A program made the position numbers and the translations under genes. The notes beneath the pieces are model-generated. The model saw nothing but the letters and a program-made list of their open reading frames with translations, had not been told where the DNA came from and made no database searches. A DNA stretch of 64,000 nt from PALSA-612 sp046729255 (GTDB lineage: Bacteria > Actinomycetota > Thermoleophilia > Gaiellales > Gaiellaceae): assembly GCA_046729255.1 (NCBI GenBank), contig JBKPGF010000046.1:4111-68110 (forward strand), given 5' to 3'. Shown here in pieces: positions 56,929 to 64,000 of the stretch (the stretch's first letter is position 1; each line of letters begins with the position of its first letter).

Positions 56929-59622
56929 GTGATCGAGTTCACGCTCGACGGCAAGACGGTGTCCGCTCCAGAGGGCGAGCTGCTCGTCCACGCAGCGGCG
57001 AGGTACGGCGTCTTCATCCCGACGCTCTGCCACGACGACAAGCTCGACCCCTACGGCGGATGCCGGATGTGCCTCGTCGAGGTGGAGGGAGCGCCCCGGC
57101 CCGTGCCTGCCTGCGCGGAACGCGTTCGCGAGGGGATGGCCATCTCGACGAACGGCGAGACCGGCGCCATGCGCCGCACGCTGACGGAGATGCTGCTCGT
57201 CGAGCATCTCAACGCGAACCCGGGCGGGCGGCCGAACGAGCTCGCCGACCTCGCGAGCGAGCTCGGCGCAACTGCGCCCTTCGTCCTCCCGGACGCGAAG
57301 CGAAAGGAGTACTCGGACCGCAACGCGCTCATGGGCTACGACCCGGACGCGTGCATCCTCTGCAACCGCTGCGTGCGCTACACGCAGGAAGTGATGATGT
57401 GCTCGGCGCTGACGTTCGAGGGGCGGGGCGGCGAGGCGCGGATCGTCCCGACACACGGCGACTCGTGGCTCGACACCGAGTGTGAGCTCTGCGGCGGCTG
57501 CCTGTCCGCCTGTCCCACGGGCGCGATCTACGAGAAGTTCGAGACGGGCGCGCCCGCCGGCCACGAGGCCGCGCTCGAGAAGACGAAGACGACGTGCACG
57601 TTCTGCGGCGTCGGCTGCCAGATCGATCTTAACGTCGACCCCGAGACGAAGCGGATCGTGAAGGTGACGTCCGAGCCGGAGTACCTCCCGAACGAGGGCA
57701 ACCTCTGCGTCAAGGGCCGCTTCGCGTTCAACTTCGTCCACCATCCCGATCGATTGACGGAGCCGCTCGTCCGCGGCGAGGACGGCGAGCTGCACCCGAC
57801 CGATTGGGACACGGCGCTGACGGCGGCGGCGGCCGGGCTGCGACGGGTGATGAAGGAGCACGGCACGCAATCGATCGGCGTGCTCGCGTCGGCGCGCCTC
57901 ACAAACGAGGAGAACTACCTCATCCAGAAGCTCGCCCGGACGGCGTTGCAAACGAACTCCGTCCATTCCTGCGAAGCCACCTGACACGCTCCGACCCTCT
58001 ACGGCCTGGTCAGGTCGTTAGGCAGAGGAGCAAGCACCAACTCGATCCCGGAGATCGAGAACGCGCGCTTCCTGTTCGTGATCGGCTCGAACACGACCGA
58101 GGCGCACCCGGTGCTCGCGCTGCGCATCAAGAAGGCGGTACGCAACGGCGCGACGCTCGTCATCGCCGATCCGCGGAAGATCTGGCTGACGAAGATCGCG
58201 AAGCGGCATCTGCAGCTGCGCCCGGGCACGGACGTCTGGCTGCTCAACGCGATGATGCACACGATCCTCGAGGAAAACCTCGAGAACGAGGAGTACATCC
58301 GCGAGTTCACCGAAGACTTCGAGCCGCTCCGCGAGGTCGTCTCGCGGTACACGCCGGAAGAAGCGGCCGAGATCACAGGCGTACCGGCCGAGGACATCCG
58401 CGCGACGGCGCGGGAGTACGCCTCAGAGCGGCACGCGGCGATCTTCTACACGCTCGGGATCACCGAGCACGCGTGCGGCGTCGACAACATCTGGTCGCTC
58501 TCGAACCTCGTGCTGATGACCGGGCACCTCGGCTACGAGTCGACCGGGCTCAACGCCCTCCGGGGACAGAACAACGTCCAGGGACTGAACGACTCCGGGG
58601 CGAACCCCGCCTACCTCCACGGCTACCAGCCGGTCGACGACCCCGAGATCCGCAGGAAGTTCTCCGAGGCCTGGGGGGTGGAGTTGCCGGAGACGCTGGG
58701 CTACCGGCTCGACCAGATGATGTCGGGCCTCCACGACGGGCGCATCAAGGCGCTCTACCTGATCGGCGAGAACCCGGCGCAGACGGAGCCGAATGCCCAC
58801 CACGTAGAGGAAGGGCTCGAGAAGCTCGACTTCGTCGTCTCCCAGGACATCTTCCTCAACGAGACCTCGAGGCAGCACGCCGACGTCGTCCTCCCGGCGT
58901 CGAGCTTCGCTGAGAAGGACGGGACCTTCACGAACACGGAGCGGCGCGTGAACCGCGTTAGGGCGGCGATTCCCTGTCCGGGGAACGCGCGGGTCGATCG
59001 CGACATCGTGATCGACCTCGCGCAGGCTCTCGGCGCCGGCTGGCCCGCCTACCCCGATGCCAACGCGGTGTGGGACGAGATGGCCGATCTCGCGCCGGCC
59101 TGGTACGGCATCCGCCACGAGCGCCTCGAGGAGCAAGGGATCCAGTGGCCCTGCCCGGACTCCGACCACCCCGGCTCGCCGTTCCTCCACGCAGAGGAGC
59201 CGGCCCGCCCGGGCGGCAGAGGGAAGTTCTTCCCCGTCGAGTACCAGCCGCCGATCGAGCAGCCCGACTCCGAGTACCCGCTCGTCCTCAACACGGGCCG
59301 GACGCTCTACCACTACAACTCCGCGACGATGACGATGCGCGAGTCGGGGATCACCGACAAGCAGGAGGACCCGTTCTTCGAGATCTCGGCCGAGGACGCC
59401 TCGAACCTCGGCCTGGCCGAGGGAGACTGGGCGCGCATCTCGTCCCGGCGCGGATCGGTGGAAGCCCGCGTCGCGATCTCCGACCGTGTCTACCCGGGCC
59501 TCGTCTGGATGGCGCTCCACTTCGAGGGGGCGAAGGTGAACTGGCTGACGCATGACGTCGGCGACCCGCTGATCGGCACGCCGGAGTACAAGATCAGTGC
59601 TGTCCGGGTCGAGGCTGTGTGA
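56929..59622 (+). CDS. Formate dehydrogenase alpha subunit, selenoprotein (in-frame UGA = selenocysteine)
   Basis: One gene of 897 codons interrupted by TGA at 57982-57984. Downstream the same frame goes on: HAPTLYGLVRSLGRGASTNS, the expected sequence after the catalytic residue of formate dehydrogenases (x-Cys/Sec-HAP-x-V). A SECIS-like hairpin follows, so the TGA is read as Sec. The N-terminal part has a 2Fe-2S ferredoxin domain (LCHDDKLDPYGGCRMC), two 4Fe-4S ferredoxin motifs (CILCNRCVRYTQEVMMC, CELCGGCLSACPTGAI) and the molybdopterin-domain 4Fe-4S motif CTFCGVGCQI. The C-terminal part is the bis-MGD dimethylsulfoxide-reductase fold. It oxidises formate to CO2 and feeds electrons to the NuoEF-like beta subunit. 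GTG 56929 is preferred, with GTG 56905 possible. The birA start overlaps its stop. Confidence 0.88.
57988..58031 (+). promoter_or_regulatory. SECIS element of the formate dehydrogenase gene
   Basis: Four bases after the TGA a stem-loop can form. Upper stem ACGGCCT (58001-58007) pairs with AGGTCGT (58012-58018, one G-U pair) around a GGTC apical loop. Below, CCTCT (57996-58000) pairs with AGAGG (58024-58028) and GCT (57988-57990) with AGC (58029-58031), with bulges on either side. The GGUC loop about 23 bases past the UGA resembles the SelB-binding loop of E. coli fdhF. Confidence 0.68.
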
Positions 59623-60365
59623 CCGACTCGCTTGCGCCGAACGTCGTTGACCGGCACCTCGAGGGCCGCTTCGGGCGGCCGTACACGTACGTCGAGGAGA
59701 CCGAGTCGACGCAGCTGCTGCTCGAGGGCGCGCCCGAAGGCGCTGTCGCGGTCACCGACCTCCAGACCGCGGGCCGCGGCCGCTATGGGCGCGTCTGGGA
59801 GGCGCCGGCCGGCACGTCGCTGCTCTGCTCGGTCGTCCTTCATCCACCGGCGGGCTACGACGCGCCCGAGCTGACGTTGGTCGGCGCGATCGCCGTCGCC
59901 GAGGCGATCGAAGTGGCGACCAGCCTGGCCGTGCAGATCAAGTGGCCGAACGACGTCATGCTCAATAGGCGCAAGGTGTGTGGCGTGCTGGGGGAGCTGC
60001 GTGACGGCGTCGTCACGCTCGGCATCGGCGTCAACGTCAACCAGACGCGCGACCAGCTGCCGCCCGACGCGCACACGCCGGCAGCGTCGCTGCGCACGAT
60101 CACCGGCACGACGTACGACCGCGCCGTGCTCCTCGGCTCGCTGCTCTTCCACCTCGAGCGACTCTACGACCAGTGGCGGCAAGGTGGGCTTGCCGAGGTC
60201 TTTACGGAGCTCGGACCTCGCGACTTCCTGCGCGGCCGACCCCTGACGGTCGACGGCAAGACCGGTGTCGCGGTGGGAATCGACCGCTCCGGCCGACTCG
60301 AGCTCGAAGTCGGGCACGGAGAGCGCATCGCGGTCGAGTCAGGACAGGTCGTCTACGAGCGCTGA
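59619..60365 (+). CDS. birA: Biotin-[acetyl-CoA-carboxylase] ligase (monofunctional BirA)
   Basis: A 248-residue enzyme whose GTG 59619 overlaps the formate dehydrogenase stop. The biotin-AMP motif GRGRYGRVWEAPAGTSLLCS and the KWPNDVMLNRRKVCGVLGEL block are complete, and a C-terminal SH3-like domain ends the protein (LTVDGKTGVAVGIDRSGRLE). There is no N-terminal DNA-binding domain, so it is a ligase only and does not repress biotin genes. It attaches biotin to carboxylases. The overlap with a formate dehydrogenase gene is not functionally obvious and may be due only to compact packing. Confidence 0.88.
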   Translation: MTDSLAPNVVDRHLEGRFGRPYTYVEETESTQLLLEGAPEGAVAVTDLQTAGRGRYGRVWEAPAGTSLLCSVVLHPPAGYDAPELTLVGAIAVAEAIEVATSLAVQIKWPNDVMLNRRKVCGVLGELRDGVVTLGIGVNVNQTRDQLPPDAHTPAASLRTITGTTYDRAVLLGSLLFHLERLYDQWRQGGLAEVFTELGPRDFLRGRPLTVDGKTGVAVGIDRSGRLELEVGHGERIAVESGQVVYER

Positions 60366-60377
60366 GCCTCGGGCACG

Positions 60378-60839
60378 CTAGCCGGCCGTTTTCTCAGACT
60401 TCGCCTCGATCACCTGCGCGTCGAGCGCATCGAGCACGCCGTTCACCTGCTGGTTGACGATGGGCTGGAAGACGCGCTGGCCCATGGAGCCCACCGGCCC
60501 CGCCACGCGAACGTCGGCCTCCCAGCGCATCGACGTCCGTTCACCGTCGGGCGAGAGATGGAACTCGGTCTGCATGTTCACGATCGCGCCGACGCCCTGT
60601 CCCTTGGCGCTGAGCTTCGCGTAGTCCATCGGCTGCTTCTCCACCTGCTCGAACGCGAACTTCAGCTTCAGGGCGCCCATGCCGAGCGTCACCTTGACGG
60701 CCGCCGTCCAATGATCCTCGTCGTGGACCTCGAAGCTCTCCACGCCGGGCAACAGCTTCGCCATGCGCTCGGGGTCCATGAGCACTTCCCACACGACCTC
60801 CTGCGGCGCGTCCAGCGTCTTCGTCCCCTCGACCTTCAC
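60378..60839 (-). CDS. CoxG-like SRPBCC family protein
   Basis: A 153-residue protein of the SRPBCC (START-like) fold. The N terminus MKVEGTKTLDAPQEVVWEVL and the PERMAKLLPGVESFE block are typical of the carbon monoxide dehydrogenase subunit G (CoxG) family, and FAFEQVEKQPMDYAKLSAKG with the C-terminal GQRVFQPIVNQQVNGVLDAL helix agree. CoxG proteins recruit CO dehydrogenase to the membrane, but many homologues sit without it. No coxL, coxM or coxS genes are in this window. Convergent with birA, read separately from the dehydratase gene 10 bases away. Confidence 0.78.
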   Translation of the reverse strand: MKVEGTKTLDAPQEVVWEVLMDPERMAKLLPGVESFEVHDEDHWTAAVKVTLGMGALKLKFAFEQVEKQPMDYAKLSAKGQGVGAIVNMQTEFHLSPDGERTSMRWEADVRVAGPVGSMGQRVFQPIVNQQVNGVLDALDAQVIEAKSEKTAG

Positions 60840-60848
60840 AGGCGCACT

Positions 60849-61793
60849 CTACGGGACGTCCCCGCTCGCAATACGCGCCAGCAGGGGGAGGTCGATGTTC
60901 CCGCCGGACACGATGCACACCACGCGCCCCGAGCCGGCCTTGCCTGCGACGGCCGCGGCGGTGGCCAGGGCGCCGGCACCCTCCGCGACCACACGCGCGC
61001 GCTCGAGCAGCAGGCGCACGGCGCTCGCAGTCTCCTCGAGCGAGACGGTCACCGCATCGGTGACGAGCTCCTCGAGCAGCGGCCACATTCCAGGCAGGAT
61101 GCTGCGCCCGCCCGCGCCGTCCACGAAGGACGGGCGGTACACGACCTCGGTCGGCTCGCCTGCCGCGAGTGACGCCGCCAGCGGTGCTGCCGTCTCCGGC
61201 TCGACGGCGATGATGCGCGCTCGCGGGCTCGTCACGCTCAGGGCGCTCGCGATCCCGCTCAGCAAGCCGCCGCCGCCGACCGGCACGACGACGGCGTCGG
61301 GCTCCAGCTCGTCCGCGATCTCAAGCCCGATCGTGCCGTTGCCCGCCATGGCGAGGGGGTCGGAGGCCGGGTGGACGAAGAGGCCTTCGTAGCCGTCGAC
61401 GCGCCCGTCTACCAGTGCCTGCCACCAGTGCTCGAACGGCATCTTGACCACGCGTGCCCCGAGCTGCTCGATCGCCGCGACCTTCACGTCCGGCGCGTGG
61501 TCGGGCGCGATGACGGTTGCGCCGACGCCTGCCTCCCGAGCCGCCCACGCGACGGCCTGCGCCATGTTGCCGGCGCTCGCGGTGACGACACCGGCGGCAA
61601 GCGCGTCGGCCGGCGCTTGCCTGATCGCGTTCAGCGCTCCGCGGATCTTGAACGACCCGAGGGGCTGGAGGCATTCGAGCTTCAGCCAGATCTCGCATGG
61701 GCTATCGGGTAAGGGCGCCCGGACGAGCGGCGTGCGCGAGGCCGCATCGGAGACGACGTCTGCCGCCCGGCGAATCTCGCCGATCGGGATCAA
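60849..61793 (-). CDS. Threonine/serine dehydratase-like PLP enzyme (fold type II)
   Basis: A 314-residue enzyme starting at TTG 61793. The PLP lysine lies in LGSFKIRGALNAIR. ASAGNMAQAVAWAAREAG binds the substrate and VVVPVGGGGLLSGIASAL the cofactor phosphate. It lacks the C-terminal regulatory domain of biosynthetic IlvA, so it is more like the catabolic or serine-racemase type enzymes. The likely reaction is removal of ammonia from threonine or serine. TTG overlaps the stop of the ornithine-cyclodeaminase-like gene (TTGA), so the two are coupled. The pairing hints at a joint role in amino-acid breakdown. Confidence 0.84.
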   Translation of the reverse strand: MIPIGEIRRAADVVSDAASRTPLVRAPLPDSPCEIWLKLECLQPLGSFKIRGALNAIRQAPADALAAGVVTASAGNMAQAVAWAAREAGVGATVIAPDHAPDVKVAAIEQLGARVVKMPFEHWWQALVDGRVDGYEGLFVHPASDPLAMAGNGTIGLEIADELEPDAVVVPVGGGGLLSGIASALSVTSPRARIIAVEPETAAPLAASLAAGEPTEVVYRPSFVDGAGGRSILPGMWPLLEELVTDAVTVSLEETASAVRLLLERARVVAEGAGALATAAAVAGKAGSGRVVCIVSGGNIDLPLLARIASGDVP

Positions 61794-62710
61794 AAGGCCG
61801 CGGTGACGCCGCGGCCCGCCTCGCGAGCCCGCTGCACGACGTACTCGGCCGCGAACAGGTCCTCGACCGCCAGTCCGAGCGACTCGAAGACTGTGATCTC
61901 ATCCTGGGACGTTCGACCAGGATGGGCCCCGACCAGCACGTCCCCGAGCTCCGCGGCGATGTGATCCTCGCCGATTGCGCCCTCCGCGAGGGCAAGCACA
62001 TAGTCGCCCGCCTCGTTCTCTGCCGACTCGCGCCGATCCGTGAAGAACGTCGAGGCGGCGACGGTCTCGGAGTCCAGCTCTCGCACGTCGGGGAAGCAGG
62101 AGCCGACGGCGTTGATGTGGGTCCCTTCCTTGAGCCACTCGCGGCGAAGAACCGGCTCACGTGAGCTCGTTGCCGTGACGACGACGTCCGCGCCCCGGAC
62201 CGCATCCTCCACCTCGTCCCGGCCGGCAAGCACCACTTCGTCGAATTCGAGAACGGCCGGCAACACGCGCGCGTGGGCGCGTCCCTGGTGGCCGGTCCCG
62301 ACGATGGCGAGCACGCGAGCGTCCTCGCGCGACAGAGCGCGAGTGGCGAGCGCGCTGGCTGCGGCCGTGCGGATCGCGGTGACGGGCGTCGCGTTCATGA
62401 CCGCCACGACCTGACCCGTCTCGCCGTCGTAGAGCGTCACCGTGCCCTGGTGCGGATCGAGCCCCCGCACGGCGTTGGCCGGGAACACCGCGACCGTCTT
62501 CAACCCGTACAGCGGGTGATCCCCACCGCGGTGCACGGACATGAGCGCGAGCACGCTGTCCGTGCCGGGGGGCTTGATCATCGGCCGCAACGGCAGGTGT
62601 ATCTCACCGTTTGCGAGCGCGACCAACGCCTTCTCCATCGCCTCGAGGCAGCCCGCCGGATCGAGGAGCTCCTCGACGTCGGCCTCGCTCAGGATGAGAA
62701 CCTCGCGCAG
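61790..62710 (-). CDS. Ornithine cyclodeaminase / mu-crystallin family protein
   Basis: A protein of about 306 residues. The N-terminal VLILSEADVEELLDPAGCLE and MEKALVALANGEIHLPLRP, then DPHQGTVTLYDGETGQVVAV, the Rossmann segment VLAIVGTGHQGRAHARVLPA, and EGTHINAVGSCFPDVRELDS are family features. The usual N terminus (LILSEADV...) lies upstream of the first ATG (62638) and no ATG, GTG or TTG stands in frame; the most plausible start is CTG 62710. A TACAAT -10 box is seen at about 62719-62724 on the minus strand, so a leaderless or near-leaderless start is possible. Members deaminate ornithine or reduce ketimines. The specific substrate is unknown. Confidence 0.78.
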   Translation of the reverse strand: MREVLILSEADVEELLDPAGCLEAMEKALVALANGEIHLPLRPMIKPPGTDSVLALMSVHRGGDHPLYGLKTVAVFPANAVRGLDPHQGTVTLYDGETGQVVAVMNATPVTAIRTAAASALATRALSREDARVLAIVGTGHQGRAHARVLPAVLEFDEVVLAGRDEVEDAVRGADVVVTATSSREPVLRREWLKEGTHINAVGSCFPDVRELDSETVAASTFFTDRRESAENEAGDYVLALAEGAIGEDHIAAELGDVLVGAHPGRTSQDEITVFESLGLAVEDLFAAEYVVQRAREAGRGVTAAF

Positions 62711-62766
62711 ACATGGGATTGTAGGGGCGCTCTAGAATCGGCTCACCACCCAGAGAGGAGACCACG

Positions 62767-63375
62767 ATGCCGTTTGAGCTTCCGTCACTGCCGTACGACC
62801 ATGCCGCGCTCGAGCCGCACATCGATGCGAAGACGATGGAGATCCATCACGGCAAGCACCATCAGGCCTACGTCGACAACGCGAACAAGGCGCTCGAAGG
62901 CACCGAGTGGGCCGACGCGTCCGTCGAGGACGTGCTGCGGGCCCTCGACAGCATTCCCGAGGACAAGCGCACGGCCGTTCGCAACAACGCCGGCGGGCAC
63001 GCGAACCACTCGCTGTTCTGGCAGATCATGGGTCCGGACGGCGGCGGCGAGCCCTCCGGCGCGCTGGCCGACGCTATTGGGGAGGCCTTCGAGGGCTTCG
63101 ACGCTTTCAAGGAGACGGCCACGCAGAACGGCGTCACGCGCTTCGGCTCGGGTTGGAGCTGGCTCGTCTGGGACGGCGCCGGCCTGCAGGCGTACTCGAC
63201 CGCAAACCAGGACTCACCGGTCATGGATGGCCACGTGCCGCTGCTCGGCATCGACGTCTGGGAGCACGCGTACTACCTCAACTACCAGAACCGGCGCCCC
63301 GACTACCTCGCCGCCTGGTGGAACGTCGTCAACTGGGACGAGGTGGGCCGACGCTACGACGCAGCGGCGGCATGA
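62767..63375 (+). CDS. sodA: Superoxide dismutase, Fe/Mn type
   Basis: A 202-residue enzyme behind a good AGAGGAG site. The four metal ligands are seen: H27 in MEIHHGKHHQAYVDN, a His in GGHANHSLFW, and Asp and His in LLGIDVWEHAYYLNY. Overall length and the PLPYDHAALEPHID start are standard. It disproportionates superoxide to peroxide and oxygen in the cytoplasm. Residues that separate Mn from Fe enzymes (around GPDGGGEPSG and RFGSGWSWLV) favour Mn but are not decisive. It is divergent from the ornithine-cyclodeaminase-like gene. A strong hairpin follows. Confidence 0.92.
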   Translation: MPFELPSLPYDHAALEPHIDAKTMEIHHGKHHQAYVDNANKALEGTEWADASVEDVLRALDSIPEDKRTAVRNNAGGHANHSLFWQIMGPDGGGEPSGALADAIGEAFEGFDAFKETATQNGVTRFGSGWSWLVWDGAGLQAYSTANQDSPVMDGHVPLLGIDVWEHAYYLNYQNRRPDYLAAWWNVVNWDEVGRRYDAAAA

Positions 63376-63381
63376 CAATGC

Positions 63382-63409
63382 GGAAGCCGCGGCGAGAGCC
63401 GCGGCTTCC
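63382..63409. terminator. Bidirectional hairpin terminator after sodA
   Basis: GGAAGCCGCGG (63382-63392) pairs perfectly over 11 bases with CCGCGGCTTCC (63399-63409) around a six-base loop. It lies seven bases after the sodA stop and 32 bases before the end of the convergent copper-protein gene. It would end both transcripts. Confidence 0.72.
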
Positions 63410-63440
63410 TGGTACCCGGGAGTGGTGAGATTCCCGTGGC

Positions 63441-64000
63441 CTAGTGGCTCATCGTCCCCGGAGGGTTGCCGACCTTGAGCAACCCCACGAGGCCCATGTC
63501 CACGCTTGCAAACGAGTGTGAGACGAAGGGGTACAGCCCCGGCTGGTCGATCTTCACGTCGAAGACTCCGCCGCCACCGGCGGGGACGGACACGGTCTGC
63601 ACGCCGCGCTGGTAGGTCGTCATGTCCTGGTTCACCCACGCACGGTTGAGAATCGTGCCCACGACGTGGAACGCGGTGTCGAACGACGGTCCGGCCGTGA
63701 CGACCCAGAAGCGGACCGTGTCGCCTGGGTCGGCAGTCAGCGGGTGCTTCACGTACTGGCCGGCGTACCCGTTCCAGGTCACCCAGTCCGGCGTCGTCTG
63801 GTGCGCCTTGATCATGTCGAGGGAGGCGGGCTCGTCGAGACCCGGCGTCGAGAGGTACCACTCGCTGGCGACGAGCACGTACTCGCGGTCGGCTGCTGGG
63901 AGCGGCGTCTTCGGATCGACGACGATCGCGCCGTACATGCCGTTCGCGATATGGGCGAGGACCGGCTTCGTGCCACAGTGGTACATGAAGACGCCCGGGT
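63441..64000 (-). CDS. Copper-containing nitrite reductase-like / multicopper oxidase, C-terminal part (cut by window edge)
   Basis: The minus-strand frame is open at base 64000 and gives about 186 codons to the stop. Residues MYHCGTKPVLAHIANGMYG carry the type 1 copper ligands Cys, His and axial Met. The second cupredoxin domain shows PSFDTAFHVVGTILNRAWVN and the final LYPFVSHSFASVDMGLVGLL. This is the NirK-like two-domain copper protein family; whether it reduces nitrite needs the catalytic His and Asp from the missing N-terminal part. Unlike the oxidase at 35281-36453 it keeps the axial Met. It ends 32 bases from the sodA terminator. Confidence 0.76.
   Translation of the reverse strand, partial: PGVFMYHCGTKPVLAHIANGMYGAIVVDPKTPLPAADREYVLVASEWYLSTPGLDEPASLDMIKAHQTTPDWVTWNGYAGQYVKHPLTADPGDTVRFWVVTAGPSFDTAFHVVGTILNRAWVNQDMTTYQRGVQTVSVPAGGGGVFDVKIDQPGLYPFVSHSFASVDMGLVGLLKVGNPPGTMSH

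Noticed and set aside
57982..57984. TGA in formate dehydrogenase read as a nonsense mutation making a pseudogene
   Set aside because: The frame stays open and conserved for 545 codons after it, the TGA falls exactly at the catalytic Cys/Sec position and a SECIS-like hairpin follows.
62604..62822. Leaderless short gene starting at an ATG just after the TACAAT box (frame MSARGSHPERG)
   Set aside because: Its sequence is Arg/Gly-rich without family features; the frame of the ornithine cyclodeaminase-like protein begins one codon position off and carries the conserved N terminus.
1..64000. tRNA, rRNA, insertion sequences, prophage, integrase or plasmid origin
   Set aside because: None was seen: no cloverleaf with a TTCGANTC arm, no transposase or integrase motifs, no rRNA-like stretch. 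The unusual genes at 6.5-12.6 kb also have the same base composition as their neighbours, so recent transfer cannot be shown.

Overview
The window is a 64 kb piece of a GC-rich, gene-dense bacterial chromosome. GTG starts are common, four-base start/stop overlaps are frequent, and intergenic gaps are short. Gene content fits a soil-type Actinomycetota, most like Thermoleophilia (inference): cyclase/ATPase/TPR regulators, a SigG-type ECF factor with a SnoaL-like tail, a TIGR03118 secreted protein, DUF5701 and DUF5995 proteins and an L-glyceraldehyde-3-phosphate reductase-type enzyme. No rRNA, tRNA, CRISPR array, intact insertion sequence or prophage was seen.

Layout. 1-6.5 kb: tail of a haem peroxidase, an MBL-fold protein, a large cyclase-ATPase-TPR regulator, an aldo/keto reductase and small enzymes. 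6.5-12.6 kb: the most unusual region, a leaderless SLOG(LSDAT)-SLATT gene pair, a secreted repeat protein, and, convergent with them, a TIR-transmembrane-WD40 protein in an operon with a DUF5995 protein. 12.7-20 kb: EamA transporter, RpoD-type sigma factor, an HxlR-controlled MFS exporter, a PDZ protease and a secreted beta-propeller protein. 20-28 kb: a second cyclase-ATPase regulator with a LuxR domain, LtrA, a frameshifted DUF5701 gene, another MFS exporter, a STAS protein and a SigG-like sigma factor. 28-43 kb: small-molecule enzymes, a PadR-controlled ABC exporter, a metal cluster (DtxR, multicopper oxidase, ZIP permease), secreted and membrane proteins, and an NCS1 permease behind a TPP riboswitch that carries extra half copies of the aptamer. 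43.6-46.4 kb: the copper operon copZ-copA-csoR with a CsoR box, and a DsbA/VKOR remnant. 46.5-60.4 kb: a C1 and amino-acid block with tdh-kbl, a NuoEF-like formate dehydrogenase beta subunit, aconitase, a class III alcohol dehydrogenase, an oxidoreductase, fhs, a selenocysteine formate dehydrogenase alpha subunit read through an in-frame TGA, and birA. 60.4-64 kb: CoxG-like protein, threonine dehydratase-like and ornithine cyclodeaminase-like enzymes, superoxide dismutase and the end of a copper oxidase / nitrite-reductase-like gene.

How the genes work together. Threonine is split to glycine and acetyl-CoA (tdh-kbl). Formaldehyde-type substrates can be oxidised by the class III dehydrogenase, and formate is either oxidised by the formate dehydrogenase or loaded on tetrahydrofolate by Fhs. 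Copper and Mn/Fe/Zn handling are each grouped with their own metal sensors. The TIR and SLOG/SLATT genes resemble the parts of nucleotide-signalling immune systems such as Thoeris, but in an arrangement I do not recognise. All calls come from reading the sequence; no database search was run.
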